DNA of 64,000 nt from DASSUW01 sp963844205 (GTDB taxonomy: Bacteria; Actinomycetota; Thermoleophilia; Solirubrobacterales; Solirubrobacteraceae). The position numbers and the translations under genes are program-made. The notes under the pieces were generated by a model. It was not told the DNA's origin. It saw only the letters and a list, made by a program, of their open reading frames with translations, and searched no databases. The DNA is taken from the NCBI GenBank assembly GCA_963844205.1, contig CAWJNK010000014.1:806001-870000 (forward strand), read 5' to 3'. Below are positions 32,613-41,756 of the stretch, piece after piece (position 1 is the first letter of the stretch; every line of letters begins with the position of its first letter).

Positions 32613-33032
32613 CTACGACGGTTTCAACTGCTCGGTGGCCGTCGCCTCGATCCCGTCATCGCGCGGCTGCTCGAAGACGAACATCTCGACGATGATGTCC
32701 GGGTCGAACATGATCTGTGACTGGTAGTTGACGACCGTACGACCCGTCGTCTCTTCGACCAGCCCGGTCAGCACCTCGGTCATCTCGTTCTCGAACAGCT
32801 GACGGAACCGTCGCACCATGTCCTGCTGCTCGAACCTGAGCATCGTCTCTTCGGCTCTCGTGAGCCCTCCGCGCATGACGATGAAGAGCATGTCGTCGAC
32901 CATGTAGCTCTTGGCCTGCTCGGGGCCCCTGCCGAAGAACTGCTTCTTGGCCCGGACCATCTCGTCGGAAAGCCGGGCGAGCATGTCGCCGCCACCAAGC
33001 TCGGGCGCTCTCGCCTCCGGGCCGTCGCTCAT
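32613..33032 (-). CDS. DUF2294 family protein
   Basis: 139 aa. It matches DUF2294 closely over residues ~18-125 (LARLSDEMVRAKKQFFGRGP, YMVDDMLFIVMRGGLTRAE, TGRTVVNYQSQIMFDPDI). The biochemical function of the family is not established. It is monocistronic; the inverted repeat GTTCCC-N9-GGGAAC at 32573-32593 upstream may be regulatory. Confidence 0.88.
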   Translation of the reverse strand: MSDGPEARAPELGGGDMLARLSDEMVRAKKQFFGRGPEQAKSYMVDDMLFIVMRGGLTRAEETMLRFEQQDMVRRFRQLFENEMTEVLTGLVEETTGRTVVNYQSQIMFDPDIIVEMFVFEQPRDDGIEATATEQLKPS

Positions 33033-33167
33033 GGCGGCAAGGGTATCGACGCTGCCGCTGCTAGCGTCTGTCTCCGATTGCGGAGCAGACGGCGCTCAAA
33101 CGCTGGCGGCTCCGAGGTTCAGCAGTAGCGGTAGGCGGTTTCGCGTACCTGACCGGCTCGCGTGACT

Positions 33168-33201
33168 GTCTCCTGATCGAAGCATCTTTCGGACAGGAGA
33201 C
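33168..33201 (+). promoter_or_regulatory. Hairpin that buries the Shine-Dalgarno of the STAS gene
   Basis: GTCTCCTG (33168-33175) is exactly complementary to CAGGAGAC (33194-33201), which contains the Shine-Dalgarno AGGAGA six bases before ATG 33207. Inside, CGAA (33178-33181) pairs with TTCG (33188-33191) around a six-base loop, with an AT/GA internal mismatch. In RNA this would hide the ribosome binding site completely, as in RNA thermometers or ligand-gated leaders. Confidence 0.6.
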
Positions 33202-33206
33202 CTTGC

Positions 33207-33581
33207 ATGACCCATACCAGTCACGCACGTGCGGACGCGAACGGCACTCTGCTCAAGATCAGCGAGGTGGGCGTCGGACGCCGTGCCGTACTCTCGGTCG
33301 GCGGCGAGGTGGACATGAGCAACGCCGCGGAGCTGCGCCTCGCGATCGAGAGCGCCGCGGCCCGAGCCTTCGAGATCTGGCTCGACCTCAGCGCGACGAC
33401 GTTCATGGACTCCAGCGCGCTCCATGTGCTGTCCGAGGCTCGCCTGACCGAAGCGAACGTCCGGCTCGCGCTCATCTGCCGCGAAGGTCCGGTCCTGCGC
33501 CTGCTCAAGCTGACCGGCTTCGATCGCATCTTCGAGATCTATGCCGACCGCAGCGCCGTGAATCATGCCGTGCTGACTTGA
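33207..33581 (+). CDS. STAS-domain anti-sigma factor antagonist
   Basis: 124 aa, one STAS domain. The phosphorylation site region reads DLSATTFMDSSALHVL, with the Asp-Ser-Ser at residues 68-70, as in SpoIIAA/RsbV. In its dephosphorylated state such a protein binds an anti-sigma kinase and frees a sigma factor. No kinase or sigma gene is adjacent. Translation may be gated by the hairpin over its ribosome binding site. Confidence 0.9.
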   Translation: MTHTSHARADANGTLLKISEVGVGRRAVLSVGGEVDMSNAAELRLAIESAAARAFEIWLDLSATTFMDSSALHVLSEARLTEANVRLALICREGPVLRLLKLTGFDRIFEIYADRSAVNHAVLT

Positions 33582-33652
33582 CGAACCGATCCGCACCGGC
33601 GCCCGTATCACGGCGCGGAGCCAGCGTCCGTCATCGGGGGAGGCATCACGCC

Positions 33653-34582
33653 ATGTCAGCTCGTCGCGCCGCGATCGCCGCCGTCGCCGCCATCGCCGCG
33701 TTCACCATGGCCGCCGCGCCGGCCTCGGCCGCGGTCGATCGAAAGGCGCCGAGCAAGCCGGCGAACCTGCGGCTGACGGGGACCACGACGACGACGATCT
33801 CGATCGCCTGGGACGCCGCGAAGGACAACTCGGGCAAGCTCAGCTACGAGATGCACCTCTCGCGCGACCCGCGCGTGCCGGTCGTGCCCCAGACGCAGAC
33901 GAGCTTCACGTGGACGGACCTGCGGCCGAGCGTGGAGTACTACGTCTCGGTGGCGGCGATCGACGCGGCGGGGAACCGGACGTACAGCGACCTGCTGATC
34001 GTGCGGACGCCTCGCGACACGATCGCGCCGTCCGCGCCCACGAACCTGCACGTGGACAGCGTGTCCGCGTCGCAGGTGGCGCTGAGCTGGGACCCGGCGA
34101 CCGACGAGTCCGCGGTCGCCTCCTACGCCGTCTTCACGTCGACCGGGCAGATCGTGGAGTGGGCGCCGGGGACGTCGAGGAAGGTGATCGGCCTGCCGCC
34201 GAACAAGGAGTTCACCTTCTACGTCAAGGCCCGCGACTACGGCGGCAACGTCTCGCCGGCGAGCAACACCGTCACCGCGAAGACGCTCGCCAGCAACGAC
34301 ACCACGCCGCCGAGCGCACCGAGCCTGTCGGTGTCTGCCGTGGACAACTGCGAGGTCCTCGCGGAGTGGAGCGCCTCCAGCGACAACGAGAGCGAGCCGG
34401 CCGAGATCCGCTACCTGCTCTTCGTCAACGACGATCCGAACCCGACCGAGGTCGTCATGGGGATCACGAGGACGGTCGCCTACGGCTCCACGACCGGGCC
34501 CAACACGTTCGTCCTGAAGGCGGTCGACGCCGCCGGCAACTCGTCGCTGAGCAATCGGGTGACCTTGGACCTGTTCTGCTGA
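33653..34582 (+). CDS. Secreted protein with three fibronectin type III domains
   Basis: 309 aa from ATG 33653 with GGGGGAGG upstream. Signal peptide 1-27 (ending APASAA), then three FN3 repeats beginning at KAPSKPANLRLTG, IAPSAPTNLHVDS and TTPPSAPSLSVSA, each with the typical W-D and Y-x-V strands. The last contains two Cys (DNCEV and the C-terminal DLFC) that could form a disulphide. There is no catalytic domain, anchor or sorting signal. Likely an extracellular binding protein. Confidence 0.9.
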   Translation: MSARRAAIAAVAAIAAFTMAAAPASAAVDRKAPSKPANLRLTGTTTTTISIAWDAAKDNSGKLSYEMHLSRDPRVPVVPQTQTSFTWTDLRPSVEYYVSVAAIDAAGNRTYSDLLIVRTPRDTIAPSAPTNLHVDSVSASQVALSWDPATDESAVASYAVFTSTGQIVEWAPGTSRKVIGLPPNKEFTFYVKARDYGGNVSPASNTVTAKTLASNDTTPPSAPSLSVSAVDNCEVLAEWSASSDNESEPAEIRYLLFVNDDPNPTEVVMGITRTVAYGSTTGPNTFVLKAVDAAGNSSLSNRVTLDLFC

Positions 34583-34619
34583 GCGCGAGGCCGGGAGGCA
34601 CGCGTAGACTCGGCCCGCC

Positions 34620-35039
34620 ATGGCACTTCCCGACAGCGCCAAGGAGATCATCCGCGGCGGCGCGCTCGGCCACCTCGTCACGCTCGGCGCCGACGGCCGG
34701 CCGCAGGTGACCTGCGTGTGGGTCGGGATCGAGGGCGACGACCTGCTCACCGCCCACCTGAACCCGTCCCAGCGCAAGGTCGAGAACGTCCGCCGGGACC
34801 CGCGCGTGTCGATCTCGTTCGAGGGATCGGAGGTCCGGCCGCCGGGCATGCAGGAGTACGTCGTCGTCCACGGCCGCGCGCGCGTCGAGGAGGGCGGCGC
34901 GGCGGAGCTGCTGCAGGAGCTCGCGCACACGTACCTCGGGCCGGAGGTCAAGTTCCCGCCGATGGACGACCCGCCGCCCGGCGTCCGCCTGCGGATCGTG
35001 GTCGAGCGCGTGGGCGGGATCGGGCCCTGGGCCGGCTGA
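34620..35039 (+). CDS. PPOX-class (F420- or flavin-binding) oxidoreductase
   Basis: 139 aa split-barrel protein with the family motifs GGALGHLVTLGADGRPQVTCVW, LNPSQRKVENVRRDPRVSIS and QEYVVVHGRARVEEGG. In actinobacteria such proteins bind F420 or FMN and reduce diverse substrates. A TAGACT box nine bases before the ATG and no Shine-Dalgarno suggest leaderless translation. Specific substrate unknown. Confidence 0.88.
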   Translation: MALPDSAKEIIRGGALGHLVTLGADGRPQVTCVWVGIEGDDLLTAHLNPSQRKVENVRRDPRVSISFEGSEVRPPGMQEYVVVHGRARVEEGGAAELLQELAHTYLGPEVKFPPMDDPPPGVRLRIVVERVGGIGPWAG

Positions 35040-35098
35040 CCCGCACGGCGCGCGCTACGATCGCTGACGCGTTTCCACAGGGAGGGAGGGAGGCCCTT

Positions 35099-35464
35099 AT
35101 GCGGAAGAGGACGCTGCTGCTCGCCTGCGCGCTCGCAGCCGGGGGCTGCGGCGGCGACTCGGACGCCGACGCGCCGCGCGGCCGCGACCTGACCGCCGTC
35201 GAGTGCCCGATGGAGCGGACCGTCCAGCCGAACGGCGAGGAGCGGTACGCGCCGGCGAAGAACGCCTTCGACACCGCCGAGCTGATCGGCGAGAAGCTCG
35301 CGCCGGCTCGCGCGAAGGCGGCCGATCACGGCTGCAAGATCGTCGTCGCGTCCGAGGACGGCAAGGGTCGCCCGGTGCCGATCGAGCTCGACCCGACGCG
35401 TATCTACGTCTTTGTCGAGCGTGGCGTCGTCACCTACATCGAGGGGGTCGGCGGCGGGATCTAA
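35099..35464 (+). CDS. Small lipoprotein with an I78-like (peptidase inhibitor) domain
   Basis: 121 aa from ATG 35099, preceded by GGGAGGGAGG. The N-terminus is a lipoprotein signal with lipobox AAGGC near residue 17. The C-terminal ~60 residues (AELIGEKLAPARAKAADHGC ... TRIYVFVERGVVTYIEGVG) resemble the fold of I78/elastase-inhibitor-like proteins; this resemblance is by eye. Its 3' end overlaps the start of the MMPL gene by about 44 bp, so the two are translated together. Confidence 0.65.
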   Translation: MRKRTLLLACALAAGGCGGDSDADAPRGRDLTAVECPMERTVQPNGEERYAPAKNAFDTAELIGEKLAPARAKAADHGCKIVVASEDGKGRPVPIELDPTRIYVFVERGVVTYIEGVGGGI

Positions 35465-37556
35465 GGCCGTCATCGCCGGCTGGCTCGCGCTCGCCGCAGC
35501 GGCGATCCCCTTCCACGCGGATCTCGGCGAGCGGGCCGCGGACGAGAGCGACGCGTTCCTCGTCCGCGGCTCGGAGTCGGCGCGGGCCAAACGGATCGTC
35601 GAGGAGCGGTTCCGCCGCGGAAGCGAGCTCGGCGCCGTCGTCGTCTACTACCGCGACGGCGGCATCACCGACGACGACGGGCGGCGCGCCGACGCCGACG
35701 CGCGAACGCTGTGCCGTTCCGGCGCCATCCCCAGCCTCAGCCTGGTCGCGACGCCGTACCAGCTCGCGTGCGGTGAGGCCGACCCGCTCGACCTGAGCCC
35801 GGGCCCGTCGCTGCTGCGCTCGCCCGACGGCAGCGTGATCCTGAGCTCGGTCCTGCTCACCGACGACTCGACGCCGGCCGCCGAGCAGGCCGTCGACGCG
35901 ATCCGCGCCGTCGTCCCGCCGGCCGACGGCGACTCGACCGGCCTGCGCGCCTACGTCACGGGTCGTGCCGGGTTCGACGCCGACCGCAGCGCGGCCGTCA
36001 CCGGGATCGACGAGACGCTGCTCGTGGTGACCATGCTCGTGCTCGCCGTCCTCCTCCTCGCGACGTACCGATCGCCGCTCGTCGCGCTCGTGCCGCTGTT
36101 CGTGGTGGCCGTCGCGTATCTGGTCGCCGGCGGCCTCGTGTACGGGCTCGTAGCCGCCGGCGTGACGGAGGCGAGCGGCCAGACGATCGCGATCCTGATC
36201 GTGCTGATGTTCGGCGCGGGCACCGACTACTGCCTGCTGATCGTGGCGCGCTTCCGCGAAGAGCTGCGGGGAACGGCGGACGTCGACGCCGCGATGGCCG
36301 CCGCCATGCGCGGCACCGGTCCCACCGTGGTCTCGGCCGGGGCGATCGTGGCCGGGGCCATGCTCATCCTCTCCCTCGCGGACTTCAACGCGACGCGCCA
36401 GATGGGCCCGATCCTCGCCCTTGGCATCGTGGTGATGGTGTGCGCCGGCCTCACGCTGCTGCCGGCCGTGCTGTCGACGCTCGGGCGGCGGGCGTTCTGG
36501 CCGGCGGTCCCGCGCGTCGAGGCCGAGCCCCCGGCGCCGTCGCGGCTCTGGCAGCGCGTCGCGGGGCTCGTCCGCGCGCGGCCCGCGGCGGTCGCCCTCG
36601 CCGTCACCGGCCTCCTGGCCGCCGGCACGCTCGCCGCTCTCGGCGGACGCGAGAGCCTCGACTTCTCCGAGGCGTTCCGCGATCCGCCCGACTCGGTCCG
36701 CGGGCAGCAGGTCATCCGCGATCGCTTCGTCCCGGGCCGCGCGGCTCCGCTCCAGGTCGTGACGGACGCCGCGGCGGCCGGCGACGTGCAGCGGGCGCTG
36801 ACCGAGGGCCGCAGCACCACGATCGCCGACATGTACCCGGTGGCGCGCTCGACGGGACCGCCGGAGTTGATCGTGAGCGACGCAGCGCAGGCGATCGACC
36901 CGTTCTCCGACGAGGCGACCGACGCGGTGCCGGCCCTGCGCGACGCGGCCGCGAGCGCCGCCGGTGTCGCCCTGATCGGGGGCACGGTCGCGGAGGCCTA
37001 CGACAGCCGCAAAGCCCTGGCGCGCGACACCGCGCTGATCGTCCCGCTCACGCTTGCGCTCATCCTCGTCGTCCTCGGCGTACTCCTGCGCGCCATCGTC
37101 ATGCCGCTGTATGTCGTCGCGACGGTGGTGCTCTCGTTCGGCTTCGCCCTCGGCGTCAGCTCGCTCGTCTTCACGCACGTGCTCGACCAGCCGGCGTCCG
37201 ACCCGAGCCTGGCGCTATTCGCGTTCGTGTTCCTCGTCGCGCTCGGCGTCGACTACAACGTCTTCCTGCTCAGCCGGATCCGCGACGAGAGCCGGCGCCG
37301 CGAGACCCGCGAGGCGGTGACGGAGGCGCTCGCGCGCACCGGCGGCGTGATCACGTCCGCCGGCCTCGTCCTCGCCGCGACGTTCCTGACGCTGACGGCG
37401 CTGCCGATGGAGGCGCTCTTCCAGGTCGGCTTCGTCGTGGCGCTCGGGCTGCTCGTCGACACGTTCCTCGTCCGGGCGCTGCTCGTCCCCGCGATCGCCG
37501 TGCTGCTGGGCGAGCGCAACTGGTGGCCGGGCCGGCGCCCGTGGACTCCGCGCTGA
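35421..37556 (+). CDS. MMPL-family membrane transporter
   Basis: 711 aa from GTG 35421; a TTG at 35412 is an alternative, and neither has a good ribosome binding site. About 12 membrane helices in two halves, with the conserved FGAGTDYCLLIVARFREE and ALGVDYNVFLLSRIRDE motifs carrying the Asp-Tyr pair used for proton coupling. MMPL proteins export lipids, siderophores or antibiotics. Unlike the MMPL gene at 865 this one is intact. It follows, and overlaps, a small lipoprotein gene that could be an accessory subunit. Confidence 0.9.
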   Translation: MASSPTSRGSAAGSKAVIAGWLALAAAAIPFHADLGERAADESDAFLVRGSESARAKRIVEERFRRGSELGAVVVYYRDGGITDDDGRRADADARTLCRSGAIPSLSLVATPYQLACGEADPLDLSPGPSLLRSPDGSVILSSVLLTDDSTPAAEQAVDAIRAVVPPADGDSTGLRAYVTGRAGFDADRSAAVTGIDETLLVVTMLVLAVLLLATYRSPLVALVPLFVVAVAYLVAGGLVYGLVAAGVTEASGQTIAILIVLMFGAGTDYCLLIVARFREELRGTADVDAAMAAAMRGTGPTVVSAGAIVAGAMLILSLADFNATRQMGPILALGIVVMVCAGLTLLPAVLSTLGRRAFWPAVPRVEAEPPAPSRLWQRVAGLVRARPAAVALAVTGLLAAGTLAALGGRESLDFSEAFRDPPDSVRGQQVIRDRFVPGRAAPLQVVTDAAAAGDVQRALTEGRSTTIADMYPVARSTGPPELIVSDAAQAIDPFSDEATDAVPALRDAAASAAGVALIGGTVAEAYDSRKALARDTALIVPLTLALILVVLGVLLRAIVMPLYVVATVVLSFGFALGVSSLVFTHVLDQPASDPSLALFAFVFLVALGVDYNVFLLSRIRDESRRRETREAVTEALARTGGVITSAGLVLAATFLTLTALPMEALFQVGFVVALGLLVDTFLVRALLVPAIAVLLGERNWWPGRRPWTPR

Positions 37557-37586
37557 ACGGTTTCGGTGAATTTCCGCAGAAGTCTC

Positions 37587-37614
37587 TTGACAGACACGCA
37601 GATCCGGGTAGGGT
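37587..37614 (+). promoter_or_regulatory. Sigma70-type promoter
   Basis: TTGACA (37587-37592), 16-base spacer, TAGGGT (37609-37614), about 60 bp upstream of ATG 37678 and in otherwise non-coding DNA. The following gene also has a good Shine-Dalgarno (GGGGGGAG). Confidence 0.6.
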
Positions 37615-37677
37615 TTTGCGAGGAGGCGGCCTTTGGCAGGGGCCTGCGGCCGCTGAGCTAGCGCGGGGGGAGTTCGA

Positions 37678-40600
37678 ATGCCCAGCACGCAGGTGTTCAC
37701 CGGCGCCGTACGGCGCTGCCTAGTTCCGGTTGCGATCGTTTTGGGAGTGCTGATGATCGCCCCGGCGGCCCATGCCCAGGGTGCGGGCAAGCGGGTGATG
37801 CTCTACACCGGCACCACCGGCTTCCGCCACACCGATGCGATCAACAACGGACGCCCCGTGGTGCAGCGCGCGCTCGAGGGCCTCGGCTACACCGTCGACT
37901 GGGAGGACTGCACCGACAACGGCGGCGCCGCGGGCAACTGCGACAACCCGGACAAGAACGCGCGCATCTTCACCGACGCGAACCTCGCCAGGTACGACGC
38001 GGTCGTCTTCCTCAATGCCTCGTGGTCGTGGGCCGGCGGCGGGAAGCCGGGACCGCTCCTGGCGCAGGCCCAGCGCGAGGCGCTGATCCGCTACGTACAG
38101 GACAGCGGCGGGGTCGCGGCCGTCCACAACTCGACCGACATGGGCGCCGGCGTGCCGGTGTGGGACTGGTGGGACGGCGCGCCGGACAGCGTGATCGGCA
38201 CCACCATGCCCGGCCACTCGCCGGGCTCGTCCACCGGCAACGCGGCCACCGTCCAGGTCGCGGACCGCCACCACCTCTCCACGCGCGACCTCGCCGACAC
38301 GTTCTCGTTCGCCGACGAGCACTACAACTACCAGCGCAACGTCCGCGGCGACCATCACGTGCTCGCGACGTTCGACGAGCGGACGTACAACACCGGCACG
38401 TTCAAGATGGGCCAGGACCATCCCGTGTCCTGGTGCAAGCTCTACGAGGGCGAGTCCGTCAACGACGGCACCGGGACCCCGAAGCCCTACGCGGACGGGC
38501 GGACGTGGAACACGGGGATGGGGCACTTCGGCGCCCGTTACACCGAGGCCAACAGCAACCTCGTCAAGCACATCGTCGGCGGCATCCGGTGGGTTGCGGG
38601 CGAGGGGCAGCAGACCGACTGCTCCGGCACGGTGTGGTCGAACTTCAGGCGCACGATCCTGGTGAACGACGTCAACGGGCCGATGGCGCTCGACGTCGCC
38701 GCCGACGGCAAGGTCTACTGGACCGAGATCGGGCCGACCCAGGGTTATGAGTCGCAGGGCTTCGTGAAGATGTACAACCCGTCCGGGCCGCCGAACAACA
38801 AGACGACGGTGGCCGCAATCCCGACCCGCGCCGACCACGGCAACTCCGAGGACGGCGTGCTCGGGATGAGCCTGCAGCCGGGCTTCGACCTCTCCAACCC
38901 GAACAAGCGCAACATCTTCATCTACTACTCGCCGCGCGACCCGGCCTGGCCGACCAGCGGGGACAACCAGGTGGTCGGCTACAACCTGATCAGCCGGTTC
39001 ACGCTCAACAAGGACGGCACGGGCTTCGAGCGGGCGAAGGGCACCCCGGTCGACCCGGCGCATCCGTTCCAGGAGTCGCAGATCCTGCGCGTGCCGAAGG
39101 CGAAGATCACCGGCTCGCCGTCGGGCTTCACCGGCGGGCCGCGTGACTCCGGCCCGGGCCACGTGGGTGGCGCCGGCCTCGTCTTCGACTCGGCGGGCAA
39201 CCTGTACCTCGGCGTGGGCGACGACGTCTCGCCGAACGCTCCGGGCCACAACCGCTACCCGCCGCTGGACTACCGCTCGTCCGAGCGCTGGGACGCGCGC
39301 AAGACGTCGGCCAACTCGGCGGACCTGCGCGGCAAGATCCTGCGGATCCGGCCGCTCGCGACCATCCGGTCCAACGCCCAGCCGGGCGTCGGATCGACCT
39401 ACTCGATCCCGGCCGGCAACATGTTCAGCCAGGGGACGCCGAACACGCGGCCGGAGATCTACGCGATGGGGTTCCGGCAGCCCTTCACCGTGCACACCGA
39501 CCCGGCGAACCCGGGAGCGGTCGTCGTCGGCGAGTTCTGCCACGACAACTCGATCGACCAGGCCGACCGCGGACCGGCGGGGACGTGCGAGTGGAACCTG
39601 GTCGACAAGCCGGGCTTCCACGGCTGGCCGTTCTGCGTCGGCGACAACTCGTCGACCAACACCACCACACGGTGGAACTACGCCTCGAACACGACGACGG
39701 GGCAGAAGTACGACTGCTCGCTGCTCGACCTGCCGTCGGACCTGAACTGGGCCCCGCCGGGGCAGACCGCCGCGCCGCCGACGTTCCAGGGCCGCAGCGT
39801 CCTGCCCGGGCCCGCGACGCCGGCGACGATCTGGCGCAAGTACCCCGGCAACCCCGGCGAGCAGGACCCGATGGCGTTCGGCGACCTGGGGGCCGGCGGC
39901 CAGCAGCCGGTCACCGGGCCCGTTTACCGCTATCGCGCGGGCTCCGGCCCGGGCGCCTTCCCGGCCTACTACGACGGCTCGTGGCTGATCACCAACCGCG
40001 GCACGTCGAACGGCTTCTGGAAGGAGGTCCGGCTGCGGAGTGACACGAACCACATGCTGCGCGTCAACGACTGGCTCCCGTACAACAACTTCGGGACGCC
40101 GACGAACAGCTTCGTGATCCCGACGCGGTTCGGCCCGGACGGCGCGCTCTACATGGCGCGGTGGAGCTTCGGCTGCTGCCGCAACCAGCTCACGCCGGAG
40201 TCGAAGACGGAGCTCATCAAGATCGAGTTCTCGGTCGGCGACGACCAGTGCACGGGCGACCTGCAGCCGCCGACGGCATCGCACCAGGTCGAGGGTCGCG
40301 CGGCTCCGGAGCCGAACACGTACCTCGACTCGGCGACGCTCAGGCTCAGCGCGAGCGACGTGGGCTGCTCCGGCGTCGACCGGATCGAATACCGGGTCAA
40401 CGGCGGGGACTGGACCGCGTACAGCGGGCCGGTCGCCTTCGACAACGCGGGGACGTACGCGGTCGACTACCGGGCGACCGACCGCGCCGGGAACACGTCG
40501 CAGCCGCAGAGCGTGACGTTCACGGTGCGGGAGGAGACCGGGGCGCCGCTGACCTGCGACACGTTCGCCAAGGGCACGGCGTGGGATCCGACGAGCTGCG

Positions 40601-40875
40601 GCATCGCCTTCGGCGGGCGCGTGACGTGGCACTTCGATCAGCCCGACGCGCAGTTCCCACACGACGTCTGGCTGGTCCCGCCGGGCGGCAACCCCGACCC
40701 GACCGGGACGGACATGTTCCAGGTGACGAACGGGCCGGTCTCGCCGGGTGGGGCGCCCGTGTCCTACACGTTCCAGAACCAGGGCGCGTGGCGGTTCGTG
40801 TGCCGGATCCACTCCAGCTTCGCGGCCGGCCAGTGGAGCGGCATGACCGGCACGGTGAACGTCTCGTCGCCGTGA
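37678..40875 (+). CDS. Secreted multidomain protein: ThuA, glucose/sorbosone dehydrogenase-like, Ig-like and cupredoxin domains
   Basis: 1065 aa with a signal peptide (cleavage near AHAQG, residue 34). Domains in order: ThuA-like (about 38-310, RVMLYTGTTGFRHTDAI ... HHVLATFDERTYN); a beta-propeller of the PQQ-type sugar dehydrogenase family (about 320-835, with GHVGGAGLVFDSAGNLYLGV, YAMGFRQPFTVH and GPDGALYMARW); an OmpL47-type Ig-like domain (about 860-955); and a C-terminal plastocyanin-like domain with a full type-1 copper set His995, Cys1042, His1045, Met1056. It likely oxidises or binds carbohydrates outside the cell and passes electrons to copper. Confidence 0.88.
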   Translation: MPSTQVFTGAVRRCLVPVAIVLGVLMIAPAAHAQGAGKRVMLYTGTTGFRHTDAINNGRPVVQRALEGLGYTVDWEDCTDNGGAAGNCDNPDKNARIFTDANLARYDAVVFLNASWSWAGGGKPGPLLAQAQREALIRYVQDSGGVAAVHNSTDMGAGVPVWDWWDGAPDSVIGTTMPGHSPGSSTGNAATVQVADRHHLSTRDLADTFSFADEHYNYQRNVRGDHHVLATFDERTYNTGTFKMGQDHPVSWCKLYEGESVNDGTGTPKPYADGRTWNTGMGHFGARYTEANSNLVKHIVGGIRWVAGEGQQTDCSGTVWSNFRRTILVNDVNGPMALDVAADGKVYWTEIGPTQGYESQGFVKMYNPSGPPNNKTTVAAIPTRADHGNSEDGVLGMSLQPGFDLSNPNKRNIFIYYSPRDPAWPTSGDNQVVGYNLISRFTLNKDGTGFERAKGTPVDPAHPFQESQILRVPKAKITGSPSGFTGGPRDSGPGHVGGAGLVFDSAGNLYLGVGDDVSPNAPGHNRYPPLDYRSSERWDARKTSANSADLRGKILRIRPLATIRSNAQPGVGSTYSIPAGNMFSQGTPNTRPEIYAMGFRQPFTVHTDPANPGAVVVGEFCHDNSIDQADRGPAGTCEWNLVDKPGFHGWPFCVGDNSSTNTTTRWNYASNTTTGQKYDCSLLDLPSDLNWAPPGQTAAPPTFQGRSVLPGPATPATIWRKYPGNPGEQDPMAFGDLGAGGQQPVTGPVYRYRAGSGPGAFPAYYDGSWLITNRGTSNGFWKEVRLRSDTNHMLRVNDWLPYNNFGTPTNSFVIPTRFGPDGALYMARWSFGCCRNQLTPESKTELIKIEFSVGDDQCTGDLQPPTASHQVEGRAAPEPNTYLDSATLRLSASDVGCSGVDRIEYRVNGGDWTAYSGPVAFDNAGTYAVDYRATDRAGNTSQPQSVTFTVREETGAPLTCDTFAKGTAWDPTSCGIAFGGRVTWHFDQPDAQFPHDVWLVPPGGNPDPTGTDMFQVTNGPVSPGGAPVSYTFQNQGAWRFVCRIHSSFAAGQWSGMTGTVNVSSP

Positions 40876-41756
40876 TGCGCCGCGGCCGCCCACAGGTCAC
40901 GGGCCTGTGGGCGGCCCGCATCGTCCAGGCCAACGGCGTCGACCTCTGCATCGAGAGCGTCGGCGATCGCGCCGACCCGGCCATCCTCCTCGTCCACGGC
41001 GTCGGCAACTGCATGCTCTCGTGGCACGACGAGCTGTGCGCACGGCTGGCGGCCGGCCGGCGGTTCGTCATCCGCTACGACCTCCGCGACGCCGGGCGCT
41101 CGGTCACGTACGAGCCGGGCGCGCCGCCGTACACGGTGCGCGACGTGGTCGCGGACACCGCCGCCCTGATCGACGCGCTCGGCGTCACGCGCGCCCACGT
41201 CGTCGGCCTCTCGGGCGGCGCGGCGATCGGACAGCTTCTCGCGCTCGACCATCCCGATCGCGTGGCATCGCTCACTCTGGTCTCCTCGACCCCGGGGATT
41301 CCCGGAGAGGAGCGAGGCGACCTCCCCGGCGCCACGGCCGCGCTGCAGGAGTCGTTCGCGAGCGTTCCGCCGCTGCCCGACTGGAACGACCGAGCGGCCG
41401 TCGTGGACTACCTGGTCGAGGCAGAGCGCCCGTTCGCCGCCGAGTTCGACGAGGCGGCGGCGCGCGAGCTCGCCGAGCGCGTCTTCGACCACAGCACCAG
41501 CCTCGAGTCGACGCTGACGAACGCGTTCATGGTGGAGGCCGGCGAGCCGTGGCGGGCGCGGCTCGGAGAGATCGAGACGCCCACGCTCGTCATCCACGGG
41601 ACCCAGGACCCGCTGTTCCCGTACGCCCACGCCGTCGCGCTGGCGGACGAGATACCCGGCGCCGAGCTGCTCCCGCTCGAGCGCACCGGGCACGAGTACC
41701 CCCCTCGCCACACGTGGGACACCGTCATCCCGGCGATCCTGGCGCACACCGCCTAG
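40875..41756 (+). CDS. Alpha/beta hydrolase
   Basis: 293 aa; the ATG overlaps the previous stop (TGATG). The fold is clear: oxyanion region LVHGVGNCMLSW, nucleophile Ser113 in VVGLSGGAAIG, acid Asp in IHGTQDPLFP and His in ERTGHEYPP. It resembles the lipolytic/haloperoxidase-type hydrolases; the substrate is unknown. Its stop overlaps the convergent NTF2 gene. Confidence 0.9.
   Translation: MRRGRPQVTGLWAARIVQANGVDLCIESVGDRADPAILLVHGVGNCMLSWHDELCARLAAGRRFVIRYDLRDAGRSVTYEPGAPPYTVRDVVADTAALIDALGVTRAHVVGLSGGAAIGQLLALDHPDRVASLTLVSSTPGIPGEERGDLPGATAALQESFASVPPLPDWNDRAAVVDYLVEAERPFAAEFDEAAARELAERVFDHSTSLESTLTNAFMVEAGEPWRARLGEIETPTLVIHGTQDPLFPYAHAVALADEIPGAELLPLERTGHEYPPRHTWDTVIPAILAHTA

Noticed and set aside
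37720..40893. 1057-codon open frame on the minus strand opposite the ThuA fusion gene
   Set aside because: Composition is Arg/Val/His/Asp-rich with no domain, and the opposite strand has a complete multidomain protein with signal peptide.
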